Assembly: GCA_031292035.1 (NCBI GenBank)
Contig: JARLHX010000092.1
Location: 196,135 to 260,134, forward strand
From: Negativicutes bacterium
Lineage (GTDB): Bacteria > Bacillota_C > Negativicutes > Sporomusales_B > JARLHX01
DNA length: 64,000 nucleotides
Reading direction: 5' to 3'
Shown piece by piece: positions 24,908 to 34,000 of the stretch. The position numbers were made by a program, and so were the translations under genes. The first letter of the stretch is position 1, and the number at the start of each line of letters is the position of its first letter. The notes below the pieces were generated by a model. The model did no database searches. It was given only the letters and a program-made list of their open reading frames with translations, and was not told the DNA's origin.

Positions 24908-26317
24908 TTACATTCTTTTTTGTTCAAATAGGGTAAGTAACTCCTGGCGGTTGCTGACAAACAGTTTGCCGTAAATGTTGCGGGTATGAAACTTCACGGT
25001 GTTGCTGGAAATGTTCAAAAACTCACTGATATAAGAGCCGCTTCTTCCCTTCAGAAGTAGAGTGAGCACATCCTTTTCCCGCGCGCTTAGCGGTAAATCA
25101 TCGTGCCAATCTAACCCGTCGGCAGTCTGTGGTTCATTTGGCGTCAATAGTGGCTGCTGTCCGGCCGGAGCTAGCGGTACAGGCTCAACCACCGGTCGCC
25201 ATCCAGAAAAGGTTTCTTTTTTGTCAGGGAAGAGAAACACTACTGACGCCAAGGCGACACAAGCGATAAAAGCTAGATCCCTCGTTATTTGGACATGGCG
25301 TAATGTGCTGGATAACAGATTGACAATCATATCCCCGCTCAAATAGGAAAAGAGGGCAACAAACTGACCGAAGGCACAAACGGCAGCCGGACGGGTGGAA
25401 AAACGGGCAAAATAGGCGAACAGCAACCAAGTATATAAATTTAAGAGAGCAGAACCGCATTGCAGTGAAATGAGGGCGGCGATTGCCATGGTTCTTGCCC
25501 GGAAACTAAATAGCAGAAAGCCTGTCAATGCCAATGTAAATATGATCTGATAAATGAGGCGCAAATCGATATTCTCATAGCGATAGAGAATATAGCCCAT
25601 TAATGGGCAAAATAAAGCATAGCATAAGTATGTCAGATGAAAAATGTAAGGATACGATTGCTCCAAATCGATGATGCTGAGCATGATTCCGCCGGTAACG
25701 TAAAATATACTGATGGCTAGTATCAGTTTCAGCGGAAAAAGCCTGACCGCGTCAATGCGCTGATAGTCATCGAATTGTGAAATCTCATCAGGCGATTGAC
25801 GCAACAGGATAGCCAAAGAAAGGGGGGGCGATAGAATCAGCAGAGACAAAGACCAGTAATAAGGGAGAAACTGGCCCAGGATGGTTATGCTGCTGGCTAA
25901 CGCAAGCCCCATTCCCACCGTCACGCTGTTCTTTCTTAGCGTGTTTACCGCTACAGTCTCCTGCCAGGCGGCTAAGAAAATCGCCAAGGCGGCACCGCTA
26001 ACGGTAGCCAGCCCAATGGCAACTGCCGGACTGGCGTATTCTGCAGCCCCCAGCGGGCAGAGGCCGATCAGGAACGGATCGAGTGATAAAACCAGGCTGC
26101 AAGCCAGTAATGTCGCCTTTTTATTGCGTAAAGAGCGAATTTTTATCACCTGGGCAAGTATGAGGTAGGTCATCATCATAACGCCGACAACCAACCTCTG
26201 CAATATTATCGGTGAAATGGCCCACAACAAGCAAGTTGGCGTCAAGAGAGGGCCCTGAAGGTAAAAAAGCCAAAACCAACCGACGGACAGTCCTAAGCCT
26301 ATGCTGTTCAGAAACAT
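24908..26317 (-). CDS. Membrane-bound LuxR-family regulator
   Basis: 469 residues. Residues about 1-360 hold ten to twelve hydrophobic spans in the style of a transporter-like domain. Residues about 400-469 are a LuxR/FixJ helix-turn-helix: 'LSAREKDVLTLLLKGRSGSY', 'ISEFLNISSNTVKFHTRNIYGKL' (in parts). Such multi-span LuxR proteins are common and numerous in Negativicutes and some Actinobacteria; their signals are mostly unknown. It lies alone on the minus strand, diverging from the tandem terminators and small membrane genes at 26.4-27.0 kb. Confidence 0.85.
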   Translation of the reverse strand: MFLNSIGLGLSVGWFWLFYLQGPLLTPTCLLWAISPIILQRLVVGVMMMTYLILAQVIKIRSLRNKKATLLACSLVLSLDPFLIGLCPLGAAEYASPAVAIGLATVSGAALAIFLAAWQETVAVNTLRKNSVTVGMGLALASSITILGQFLPYYWSLSLLILSPPLSLAILLRQSPDEISQFDDYQRIDAVRLFPLKLILAISIFYVTGGIMLSIIDLEQSYPYIFHLTYLCYALFCPLMGYILYRYENIDLRLIYQIIFTLALTGFLLFSFRARTMAIAALISLQCGSALLNLYTWLLFAYFARFSTRPAAVCAFGQFVALFSYLSGDMIVNLLSSTLRHVQITRDLAFIACVALASVVFLFPDKKETFSGWRPVVEPVPLAPAGQQPLLTPNEPQTADGLDWHDDLPLSAREKDVLTLLLKGRSGSYISEFLNISSNTVKFHTRNIYGKLFVSNRQELLTLFEQKRM

Positions 26318-26405
26318 ATCGACGAGTTCTCCCCTGCTCCTGACATTAGTTTAGGTATAAGGGTTCGGTGGATTTTATTAAATTCCTTTTTTATCCAATT
26401 GCAAA

Positions 26406-26491
26406 CAAACCACCCGTTTGGGGTGGTTTGTTTTTTATTTTTTAACAATCCAATTGCCCTCAAAACCATCCACTTGGGGTGGTTTGTTTTT
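26406..26491 (+). terminator. Tandem duplicated terminators in the intergenic region
   Basis: First hairpin: CAAACCACCC / GGGTGGTTTG, GTTTG loop, then T6 (26406-26436). Second: AAACCATCC / GGGTGGTTT with one G-T pair, then T5 (26463-26491). Each is preceded by CCAATTGC, so a unit of about 58 bases has been duplicated. No rightward gene lies upstream; the LuxR gene runs away from it. They may end a short leader or regulatory RNA. Confidence 0.7.
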
Positions 26492-26607
26492 CGTTTGGTG
26501 ACGGTACAATGGCCTTAGTTCCACGGAAAAGTAATGGGGAAAGGAGGCAATTGCCAAGCTCGGACTTATCGCGCCAATTCAGGAGCAATAAAGGAGAAGG
26601 ATATAGT

Positions 26608-26799
26608 ATGGATAAAAAGACTGCGGGTTATGATGACGAGTATTGGGAAAATGAAGTCGAGAAATCCCAAGCGCTGCTAAAAAATAAATTCCAAAGCGGC
26701 TATTGGGACGCGATATTCTTTTGGGGAATGAGTATCATTGTGGGTTTTTCGATCGTTTTGGGCCCGGTTCTTTTGCTGAAGATGGGATTGTTAGAATAA
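26608..26799 (+). CDS. Small single-span membrane protein A
   Basis: 63 residues from ATG 26608 with AAGGAG (26591-26596). The N-terminal 35 residues are highly charged ('YDDEYWENEVEKSQALLKNK'); residues about 37-57 are one hydrophobic helix ('IFFWGMSIIVGFSIVLGPVLLL'). No family recognised. It is followed by another tiny membrane protein with its own good ribosome site, suggesting a two-component membrane accessory, for example small subunits of a transporter or oxidoreductase encoded elsewhere. Confidence 0.6.
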   Translation: MDKKTAGYDDEYWENEVEKSQALLKNKFQSGYWDAIFFWGMSIIVGFSIVLGPVLLLKMGLLE

Positions 26800-26930
26800 G
26801 AAGAGTATTTAGCCGGATAGTAACGATCTCTTGGGTGCGGATGATGACCTGTGACCAGGAACTGGTGAAGCCGGACTGCATTATAAGGCCGGGTGACGCG
26901 ACGAAATTCAATCAGTATTGGGAGGATAAC

Positions 26931-27032
26931 ATGATCGGTGAAAAAATTGATTCGAGTGTAGGGGCTTTTTGGATCATGATGGCCCTTGTTACAGGAACAG
27001 TTGTTTTGCTTTATGTCATTGACCTTGTTTAA
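26931..27032 (+). CDS. Small single-span membrane protein B
   Basis: 33 residues, ATG five bases after GGAGG (26921-26925). Nearly the whole protein is one hydrophobic helix ('FWIMMALVTGTVVLLYVIDLV') after a short charged start. An upstream in-frame ATG at 26846 would add about 28 residues but lacks a good ribosome site. The last 17 bases overlap the end of the leftward siroheme gene. Probably works with membrane protein A. Confidence 0.5.
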   Translation: MIGEKIDSSVGAFWIMMALVTGTVVLLYVIDLV

Positions 27033-27765
27033 TTTTCATAGCGAGGTGAAATGCGCCGGAGGCCTTTTCGCAGGCGGCAGGCGAAATCACTGTATCAGTC
27101 GTGGCTCGGTATTGTTCCGGAATAACGGCGGCGAGGAAGGGTTCCCAGCCTGTCCGGTCGAGGGTGGTTCCAAGGCGCTCTTTTTCTTTGCCGCGGGCGC
27201 GGTAGTAGGTCAGGATGGCGGCAACAAGACCTGGGACAAGAGCCGGCGGGAGGTCGACAGCGACGATGCGGGCAATTTGGGCTTGCCTGCCGGCGTTGCC
27301 GCCCACAACTAGAGTAAAGCCCTTGGCGGTGCCGAAGAGACCGATGTCTTTAATGAAGACTTCGGCGCAGCAGTTGGGGCAGCCGCTGACTCCTAGCCGC
27401 ACTTTGGCAGGGGCATCCTGGCCGAAGAATTGGCTGTCAAGGGTCAGGCCGAGGGCGGAGCTGTCTTGTGCGGCCATGGGGCAATGGGGCTTACCGGGGC
27501 ACATGGCAACCGAGCGCACCGATTTGGCGATAAAGGATTCGGGGCTGGCGCCGAGCTCGGCGAGGGCGGTCTGGCCGTCGGCGAGACTCAGGCCCATGAT
27601 GGTGATGGAGCCGCCGATGATTTTCAGGGTACCGCCGTATTTTTCGGCCACAGCAGCCATTTGTCTGAGCTGCTCAGGGGTGACGAGCCCGCCGGGAATG
27701 TGGGGAGTCACCGGAAACCTGATGCGTTTATTCAAAAAGGGTATGGCAGCCAGTCTTGCGTTCAT
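27016..27765 (-). CDS. Siroheme/4Fe-4S nitrite-sulfite reductase-like protein
   Basis: 249 residues, about half the length of a classical nitrite or sulfite reductase. The first 70 residues are the ferredoxin-like half domain ('PGGLVTPEQLRQMAAVAEKYGG'). The cluster ligands are C-x5-C ('MCPGKPHCPMA') and C-x3-C ('GVSGCPNCCAE'), the hallmark of coupled siroheme-[4Fe-4S] proteins. Such single-module proteins occur in anaerobes and may reduce nitrite, sulfite or related compounds. The neighbouring hcp operon supports a nitrogen-oxide detoxification setting. A terminator separates it from hcp, so it is transcribed separately or by read-through. Confidence 0.82.
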   Translation of the reverse strand: MNARLAAIPFLNKRIRFPVTPHIPGGLVTPEQLRQMAAVAEKYGGTLKIIGGSITIMGLSLADGQTALAELGASPESFIAKSVRSVAMCPGKPHCPMAAQDSSALGLTLDSQFFGQDAPAKVRLGVSGCPNCCAEVFIKDIGLFGTAKGFTLVVGGNAGRQAQIARIVAVDLPPALVPGLVAAILTYYRARGKEKERLGTTLDRTGWEPFLAAVIPEQYRATTDTVISPAACEKASGAFHLAMKIKQGQ

Positions 27766-27808
27766 AGCATGTTCCCCCTGTGTTCGGCGGTATTTGTGCT
27801 GGCGGAAA

Positions 27809-27842
27809 AAATACCCGGACCTCGAAAAGTCCGGGTATTTTC
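27809..27842 (-). terminator. Rho-independent terminator after hcp
   Basis: AAATACCCGGAC / GTCCGGGTATTT, twelve perfect pairs, followed on the minus strand by a T-run. It ends the hcp operon before the siroheme gene. Confidence 0.85.
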
Positions 27843-27856
27843 TTGCTAACTAGGGA

Positions 27857-29425
27857 TTAGCCGAGGATGGCTTTGAGGTCGGCTTCCGGGGTGGTGATGG
27901 GTTTCAGGCCGAATTTCTCGACCAGGATGCCGAGGACGTTGCTCGACAGGAAGGCTGGCAGGGATGGGCCGATATAGATGTTTTTGATGCCGAGAGCCAG
28001 CAGGGTGAGAAGGATGCAGACTGCTTTTTGCTCGTACCAGGAAAGGACCAGGGTGAGCGGCAGAGCGTTGACGTCGCATTCGAAGGCTCCGGCGAGGGCC
28101 ACGGCCACCTGGATGGCGGAGTAGGCGTCGTTGCACTGGCCCATATCGAGGATCCGGGGGATGCCGCCAATGTCGCCGATGTTCATGTCATTGAAGCGGA
28201 ATTTGCCGCAGGCCAGGGTGAGAATGACGGTGTCTTTCGGGGTTTGCTCGACAAAATTGGTGTAGTAGTTGCGGCCTGTTTTGGCGCCGTCGCAGCCGCC
28301 GACTAAGAAGAAGTGTTTGATGGCGCCGGCTTTGACTGCGCCGATGACTTTGTCGGCTACTCCCATTACGGCATTGCGGGCAAAACCGGTCATAACCTGG
28401 GTGCCGCCGTTGATGCCGGCGAATTGCTTGTCTTCACTATAGCCACCCAGTTCGAGGGCTTTGGCGATGACGGCGGAGAAATCTTTTTTGCCGTTTGCGG
28501 CAGCCACGTGTTTGAGCTCGGGATAACCGACAACGTCGGTGGTGAAGATGCGGTCAGAGTAAGAGGGGCGTGGCGGCATCAGGCAGTTGGTGGTATAGAG
28601 GATAGAGGCCGGGATACTGTCAAATTCTTTTTGCTGATTCTGCCAGGCTGTGCCGAAGTTGCCTTTGAGCTGGGTATATTTCTTGAGCTCGGGATAGGCG
28701 TGGGCCGGCAGCATTTCGCCATGGGTGTAGATGTTGACCCCTTTGCCTTCGGTTTGCTCAAGGAGTTGTTTGAGGTCATGCAGGTCGTGGCCGGTGATGA
28801 CGATGAACGGGCCTTTTTCCACCAAGAGGGGCACGACGGTGGGTACCGGGTGGCCGTAGGTCGAGGTGTTGGCTTCGTCTAAGAGGCCCATGCATTTTAA
28901 GTTGACCTGGCCGAATTCCATCAAGAGGCCAAGCCATTCTTCAGCGGTGTGTTCTTCGCCAAGAGCCCTGAGGCCTTTAAAGAACCAGCCGGTGACTTCG
29001 TCGCTTTCTTTGCCGAGGATGGAGGCGTGCCAGGCGTAGGCGGCCATGCCGCGCATACCGAGCAAAAGGGTGGAGCGGAGGGAGACGATGTCTTCGTTGC
29101 CGGTCCACAGCGCTTCGACCGGGAAGTTTTTCGCACTGCCGTCCAGCCTGGCTTTTTCGGCTTCGACCTGTTTGATAAGGTCTTCGATCCGGGGGGCGTC
29201 GAAGCTGACGTTGGTCACGGTGGTGAAGAGACCTTGCATCAGAAGATGGCCAGCGGCCTGGGAAGGGGCGGTCTTTGCTGCGGCCCGCGCCAGTCCGATC
29301 ATCGCGCAGGTCAGCTCATCCTGTTTGCCGGCCACTTCGGGTTTCTTGCCGCAGACGCCGACCTTGGTGCAGCCTTTGCCACCGGCGGTTTGCTCACATT
29401 GGAAACAAAACATGTCACTCATCAT
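27857..29425 (-). CDS. hcp: Hydroxylamine reductase / hybrid cluster protein
   Basis: 522 residues; ATG 29425 or 29422, with GGAGGG just upstream. The N-terminal cysteines 'MFCFQCEQTAGGKGCTKVG' continue to 'CGK', forming the CxxC cluster of class I-type proteins; later motifs around 'CLMPP', 'GGCDGAK' and 'CGKFRFN' carry ligands of the Fe-S-O hybrid cluster. The enzyme reduces NO (and hydroxylamine in vitro) and protects anaerobes from nitrosative stress. It is last of a three-gene unit with a polyferredoxin and a small Cys protein, the likely electron donor and an unknown partner. Confidence 0.95.
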   Translation of the reverse strand: MMSDMFCFQCEQTAGGKGCTKVGVCGKKPEVAGKQDELTCAMIGLARAAAKTAPSQAAGHLLMQGLFTTVTNVSFDAPRIEDLIKQVEAEKARLDGSAKNFPVEALWTGNEDIVSLRSTLLLGMRGMAAYAWHASILGKESDEVTGWFFKGLRALGEEHTAEEWLGLLMEFGQVNLKCMGLLDEANTSTYGHPVPTVVPLLVEKGPFIVITGHDLHDLKQLLEQTEGKGVNIYTHGEMLPAHAYPELKKYTQLKGNFGTAWQNQQKEFDSIPASILYTTNCLMPPRPSYSDRIFTTDVVGYPELKHVAAANGKKDFSAVIAKALELGGYSEDKQFAGINGGTQVMTGFARNAVMGVADKVIGAVKAGAIKHFFLVGGCDGAKTGRNYYTNFVEQTPKDTVILTLACGKFRFNDMNIGDIGGIPRILDMGQCNDAYSAIQVAVALAGAFECDVNALPLTLVLSWYEQKAVCILLTLLALGIKNIYIGPSLPAFLSSNVLGILVEKFGLKPITTPEADLKAILG

Positions 29426-29477
29426 TTAGCCCTCCATTTTTATCTTTGATTTGCTGTAAGTGCAAAACTCAGCCTGT

Positions 29478-30191
29478 TTAATCTTCGCGGATGGTGCCGT
29501 CGGTACCGATGACAACGATCCGCCAGGGAATCAGTTTACCGCAATTGGTCAGGGCACCTTTGACGGCATTGGCGAGCCCGCCGCAGCAGGGGACTTCCAT
29601 CCGGATGACGGTAACTGATTTGATCTCATGGGTCTTTAAAATTTCGGTCAGTTTGCCGGTGTAGTCGGCGTCGTCCAGTTTGGGGCAGCCGATCACCGTT
29701 ATTTTATTGCGCATAAATTCGGCGTGCAGGTTGGCGTAGGCAAAGGCCGAGCAGTCGGCTGCCACCAGGAGGTGGGCGTCGTCAAAATAGGAGGCGCTCG
29801 CAGGCACCAGGCGGAGCTGGCAGGGCCATTGCCGCAGCTGGGACTGACATTGTGGTATTTCACTATTGTTTTCCGTGATTCCTCTTTTTTCGATAATTTT
29901 CGCCATGGTTCCCGGACAGCCGCAGGGGGTCTGCGCGGGCAGAGGCGTCGGGGTGTTTGCCAGGTGCTGTTTAACCGCTTCTTCGTCAAATTCGGCGGCT
30001 TCGCGCTCGATGATGGCGATGGCGCCGGTGGGGCAGTCGGGCAGGCAGGCTCCGAGGCCGTCGCAGTAGGAATCGGTGATCAGGCGGGCTTTGCCGTCGA
30101 TAATTTTCAGGGCTCCTTCGTGGCAGCCGCTGATGCAGAGGCCGCAGCCGTTGCATTTTTCTTCGTCTATTTTTACGATTTTACGTAACAT
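29478..30191 (-). CDS. 4Fe-4S ferredoxin-type protein, Hcp partner
   Basis: 237 residues from ATG 30191, eight bases after AAGGAGG. Residues about 1-60 contain two 4Fe-4S motifs ('CNGCGLCISGC' and 'CDGLGACLPDCPTGAI'). The remaining part has further cysteines ('PCGCPG', 'VPCCGGLANAV') and a Rossmann-like 'LLVAADCSAF'. This family is regularly encoded beside hcp in clostridia and Negativicutes and probably donates electrons to it. It is translationally close to the upstream small Cys gene. Confidence 0.88.
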   Translation of the reverse strand: MLRKIVKIDEEKCNGCGLCISGCHEGALKIIDGKARLITDSYCDGLGACLPDCPTGAIAIIEREAAEFDEEAVKQHLANTPTPLPAQTPCGCPGTMAKIIEKRGITENNSEIPQCQSQLRQWPCQLRLVPASASYFDDAHLLVAADCSAFAYANLHAEFMRNKITVIGCPKLDDADYTGKLTEILKTHEIKSVTVIRMEVPCCGGLANAVKGALTNCGKLIPWRIVVIGTDGTIRED

Positions 30192-30205
30192 GTCATTTCC
30201 TCCTT

Positions 30206-30388
30206 TTATACTCGGTAGTAGGACCATACACAGTAGCGGCCGTTTTGATTGCTGCCGCATTGGCACAAGGTTTCGCCAGCCAGCCGCGAGCATATTTTCT
30301 TGAGGCTGGCTAACTCTTTCTCCGCTGCCATTGTGGATGGGATCAGGTCAGCGGGTTTTGGGGACAGGGCTTTATTGCTTGTAGTCAT
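30206..30388 (-). CDS. Small Cys-containing protein, first gene of the hcp operon
   Basis: 60 residues from ATG 30388 (AGGTGA upstream). The C-terminus carries 'CSRLAGETLCQCGSNQNG' then 'RYCVWSYYRV': four cysteines in a CxC plus two singles, enough to bind a metal or cluster or to shuttle thiols. The stop lies directly before the ribosome site of the ferredoxin gene, so the two are coupled. No family recognised; I infer a role in metal delivery or sensing for Hcp. Confidence 0.55.
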   Translation of the reverse strand: MTTSNKALSPKPADLIPSTMAAEKELASLKKICSRLAGETLCQCGSNQNGRYCVWSYYRV

Positions 30389-30447
30389 TTCAATCACCTG
30401 CCGTTTATTGTTTGCGGCACTCTCATCTGGTTACAGAATATATCATT

Positions 30448-30484
30448 TCGGTGAGGGCGTCGGTGATTTATATCACATCGGTGA
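30448..30484 (-). promoter_or_regulatory. CRP/FNR-type palindrome upstream of the hcp operon
   Basis: GTGAT-TTAT-ATCAC (30463-30476) is a perfect 5-bp inverted repeat with a four-base spacer, the geometry of FNR/CRP-family sites, 75 bases before the small Cys gene. TCGGTGA occurs three times in this stretch (about 30448, 30460 and 30478). HcpR, a CRP/FNR-family nitrosative-stress activator of hcp in many anaerobes, is the obvious candidate regulator; its gene is not in this window. Confidence 0.55.
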
Positions 30485-30508
30485 AATATTTTTTCGTGCG
30501 GGTACGCG

Positions 30509-30540
30509 AAAGGCTTCCGGAAGTTTTCCGGAAGCCTTGT
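30509..30540 (-). terminator. Terminator after the 30543 gene
   Basis: AAGGCTTCCGG / CCGGAAGCCTT hairpin, perfect for eleven pairs, next to the stop of the leftward gene. It insulates the hcp promoter region from upstream transcription. Confidence 0.8.
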
Positions 30541-30542
30541 TT

Positions 30543-30785
30543 TCAGATGGCGAAATTTTTCAGGATGTTGTCGAGCGGTTTGGTGTAGGATTTTCCCGTG
30601 AGGCCGACAATGAACTGGCAGTCCGCACTGCCGCAGGAATGTTCTCCGCTGCAGTATTTGGTCAGGATTTCACTGGTTTGGTCGGTCTGCTGCGGGGTGA
30701 TGGCATAGGCGGAAATTTGCTGGGCAACTTCTTTGCCGTAAAACGAACAGTCAATGATCCGATTGATGGTGATGGTTTCGCGCAC
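30543..30785 (-). CDS. Small Cys-rich hypothetical protein
   Basis: 80 residues, GTG start. A helical protein with cysteines at 'IIDCSFYG', 'KYCSGEHSCGSADCQF' and none near the end. The clustered C-x5-C-x4-C looks metal- or cluster-binding. No family recognised. It is leftward, upstream of the hcp operon and ended by its own terminator; a GACAT-A-ATGTC palindrome lies upstream at about 30911. I would group it with the nitrosative-stress genes by position only. Confidence 0.55.
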   Translation of the reverse strand: MRETITINRIIDCSFYGKEVAQQISAYAITPQQTDQTSEILTKYCSGEHSCGSADCQFIVGLTGKSYTKPLDNILKNFAI

Positions 30786-31034
30786 GCGGTGATCATCCTT
30801 CCCGGCCCTTACATCATTTTATTGAAAGCGTAGCAAATAATCGGACGTCAAAGGTTAACGCAATGTAATGTTTTTATTAAATTATGATTGAATAATTATT
30901 TCTAAAAAATGACATAATGTCGCAAATTACTACAGGAGAAGCTGAACGAATGGAGAAGTGTTATCATTCTGAGAAGCTGTTTTGAAGCTGGAAAAAACGG
31001 ATTCTACAGGCTAAGGTGTAAGGAGAGTTTCGCG

Positions 31035-34000
31035 GTGGACACTGACAGAAAAGGGCAACAGGGTGAAGCCGAGCCAGACAAAAGAATATACTGGGAAAAG
31101 ATTTTCGACAGCCTTAACGATCCCATTATGATTCTGGATCTGGGCAATCGGATTATTAATTGCAACCAGGCCATGGCCAGGCTGGCCGGAGTGTCGGTGG
31201 GCGAACTGCTGGACAAGTCGTGCTGCGCCATTTCGCATGAAGATGGGCGCCAACCGGGGAACTGTCCTTTGCACAGGGTCCAGGTGTCCGGGGCCCGGGA
31301 AGCGGTAAAGCAAAAGGTCAAGGGCCGCTGGTTCAATGTGGTGGTTGATCCGGTGTTTGACGACAACGGCAAACTGGCCGGGGTCGTCCATGTCATGTAC
31401 GATGTCACGGCGGTGGAAATCGCCGAGGCTAAAATACGGCGGCAAATCGCCGAACTCTTGGAGAATGACGCCAAAATCCGCAGCCAGAACACGGCGCTGG
31501 TCGCCCTGGCGGAAACAGCCCTGGGGTTGATGGATGAGAGTAGCCGGTCCGATGATGTGTTGCAGACTCTTATCGCCCGGGCAGCCGATTTGGTGGGAGC
31601 CAGCCACGGCGCGGTCTATTTGTATAACCGCGAAACCGGGATGATTGACTGTGTGGCCGGTATCGGCGTTTTTAAAGATTCGGTCAATGTTCTCAAGGTG
31701 GAGCTCGGCCAGGGGGTGGTTGGCCGGGTGATCGAGACTGGTGAGATGATTGTGATCGATGATTATCAAAACTGGGAGCACCGGTTGCACGGCGAGGTTT
31801 TCGACTCCATCCAGATGGGGATTCAGATACCGCTGAAGGACCATGCCCAAGTGGTGGGGACCTTTAGTCTTGGCTTCATGAAAACAGGGCGGCGTCTCAG
31901 TGAGGATGAGATTTCGCTCCTGACCCGCTTTGGCGAACTGGCCTCGATTGCGGTGCAAAATGCCCGGCTGGTGGCCTCACTGCGTCAGGAACTGGAGGAA
32001 CGGACCAGGGCTGAGAGTACGTTGTGGGAGATCTTCAATGCCGTGAATGACGCGATTTTTATCCACGACGCCGGCTGCGGGAGTCTTTTGGATTTGAATC
32101 AGAAGGCCTGCGAGATGTTCGGTTATTCCCGCGCCGAATTTTTGCAGGGCAATTTGAGTCTGATCTCACCTGGCAACCAGTCGGAAGCGCTGGGCTGGAT
32201 CAAAAAAGCGGTGGAGGTCGGACCACAGCTTTTTGAGTGGTCTATGAAGGACAAAACGGGGAAAATGCTTTCTGTGGAGGTCAATCTCCGGTCGGCGGTG
32301 ATTGCCGGTCAAAACCGGGCGCTGGCCGTGGTCCGCGATGTGACGGCCCGCAAGGCGACCGAAAGGGCGCTGGTCCGGGAGGAGGAACGCTATCGTCTGG
32401 CGCTGGAGGCCATCAACGACGCCGTGATGGACTACGATATTGTGGCCGGAACATGGGCCTTTTCCCCGGGATGGTCTAGGGAGTACGGACTGACGTTGTC
32501 GGAAGGCGACAATATTGAAGAGTGGCGGTCACTGGTCCATCCCGACGACCAGCTCCGGCATAAAAAACTTCGGGAGGATTATCTGACCAGGCGGACGCGC
32601 AGGTATGAAGGCGAGTTCCGCATCATGATGCCTGGCGGCGAATATGTCTGGGTGCAAGCTACAGGCAAGGCTATTTTTAACGACGTGGGCCGGCCGGTAA
32701 GGATGATTATCGGCTATGCCAATGTGAACGAACGACGGTGGCATGAAGAAAAAATTCAGAAAATGGCCTATTTCGATGGACTGACCGGCCTGCCCAACCG
32801 GTCCTATCTGAGTGAACATTTGCAAATGGCGCTGGAGGCCGGGACGACGGACAAGGCGAAAGGGGCCGTTCTCTATATCGATTTGGATGATCTAAAGCCG
32901 GTGAATGACGCTTTCGGGCATACCTATGGCGACAGCGTCATTAAGACCGCCAGTCAGCGTATCGCCGCTGTGGCGGGGGAGGGGACTTTTGTGGCCCGCA
33001 TCGCTGGCGATGAATTTATTGTCATCCTGCCTGACCGGTGCGACCGTGGCCAGGTGGCTGGTATCGCTGCGGCGATGATCAGGCAGCTTGGGGAGGAGTA
33101 TGAGATTGCCGGCGAACGGCTTCATGTCTCCGGCAGTATCGGAATTGCCTTTTATCCCGGAGACGGCATGGAGGCGGAAGAGATCCTCAAAAAGGCTGAC
33201 AACGCCCTTTTTTCGGCTAAGGCAGCCGGCAAAAACTGCTGGCGGTTCTACGACCCGGCCATGCTTCAGGATGCGTACGAACGGATGGTGCTGACCAATA
33301 GTCTGCGTTATGCCGAGGAACGCGGCGAACTGTCCCTGCATTACCAGCCCCAGGTAACGACCGATGGCGGCACTGTCGTTGGTTTTGAGGCGCTGCTCCG
33401 CTGGCAGAGTCCGGAGCATGGCTCAGTTTCGCCGGTGCGGTTTATTCCGCTGGCGGAAAAGAGCCGCCTGATTCTGCCGATCGGCCGGTGGGTACTTCGC
33501 GAGGCCTGCCGGTTCGCCCGGCGGCTCTCAGACATCGGGCGGGGAGATCTCAAGGTCGCGGTCAACATTTCACCAGTGCAACTGGCGGCAGGCGATTTTG
33601 TTGTGACTGTCAAAAAAATTATGGCTGAGGCCGGTGTCGAACCCAGTCAGCTTGAGTTCGAGATCACCGAGAATGTTCTCTTGGTATCACTGGAGGACGG
33701 CACCCGCAAACTCGGGGAGTTAAACGCCCTCGGCGTGCGCTTGTCACTCGACGATTTTGGCACAGGATATGCTTCCTTGACCTATTTGCGGAATTTGCCG
33801 GTGCAAACCCTAAAGGTGGATAAATCGTTTATTGACGGCATTACTCTGGCCACTGACGAAGCCACTCTGGTCCGGTCGATCATCCAGATGGCCCATGACC
33901 TTCGCATGAACGTGGTCGCCGAAGGGGTGGAGACAACCGGCCAGCGGAGCCATCTGTCGACTTGTGGCTGTGACCTGATCCAGGGCTATCTTTTCAGCCG

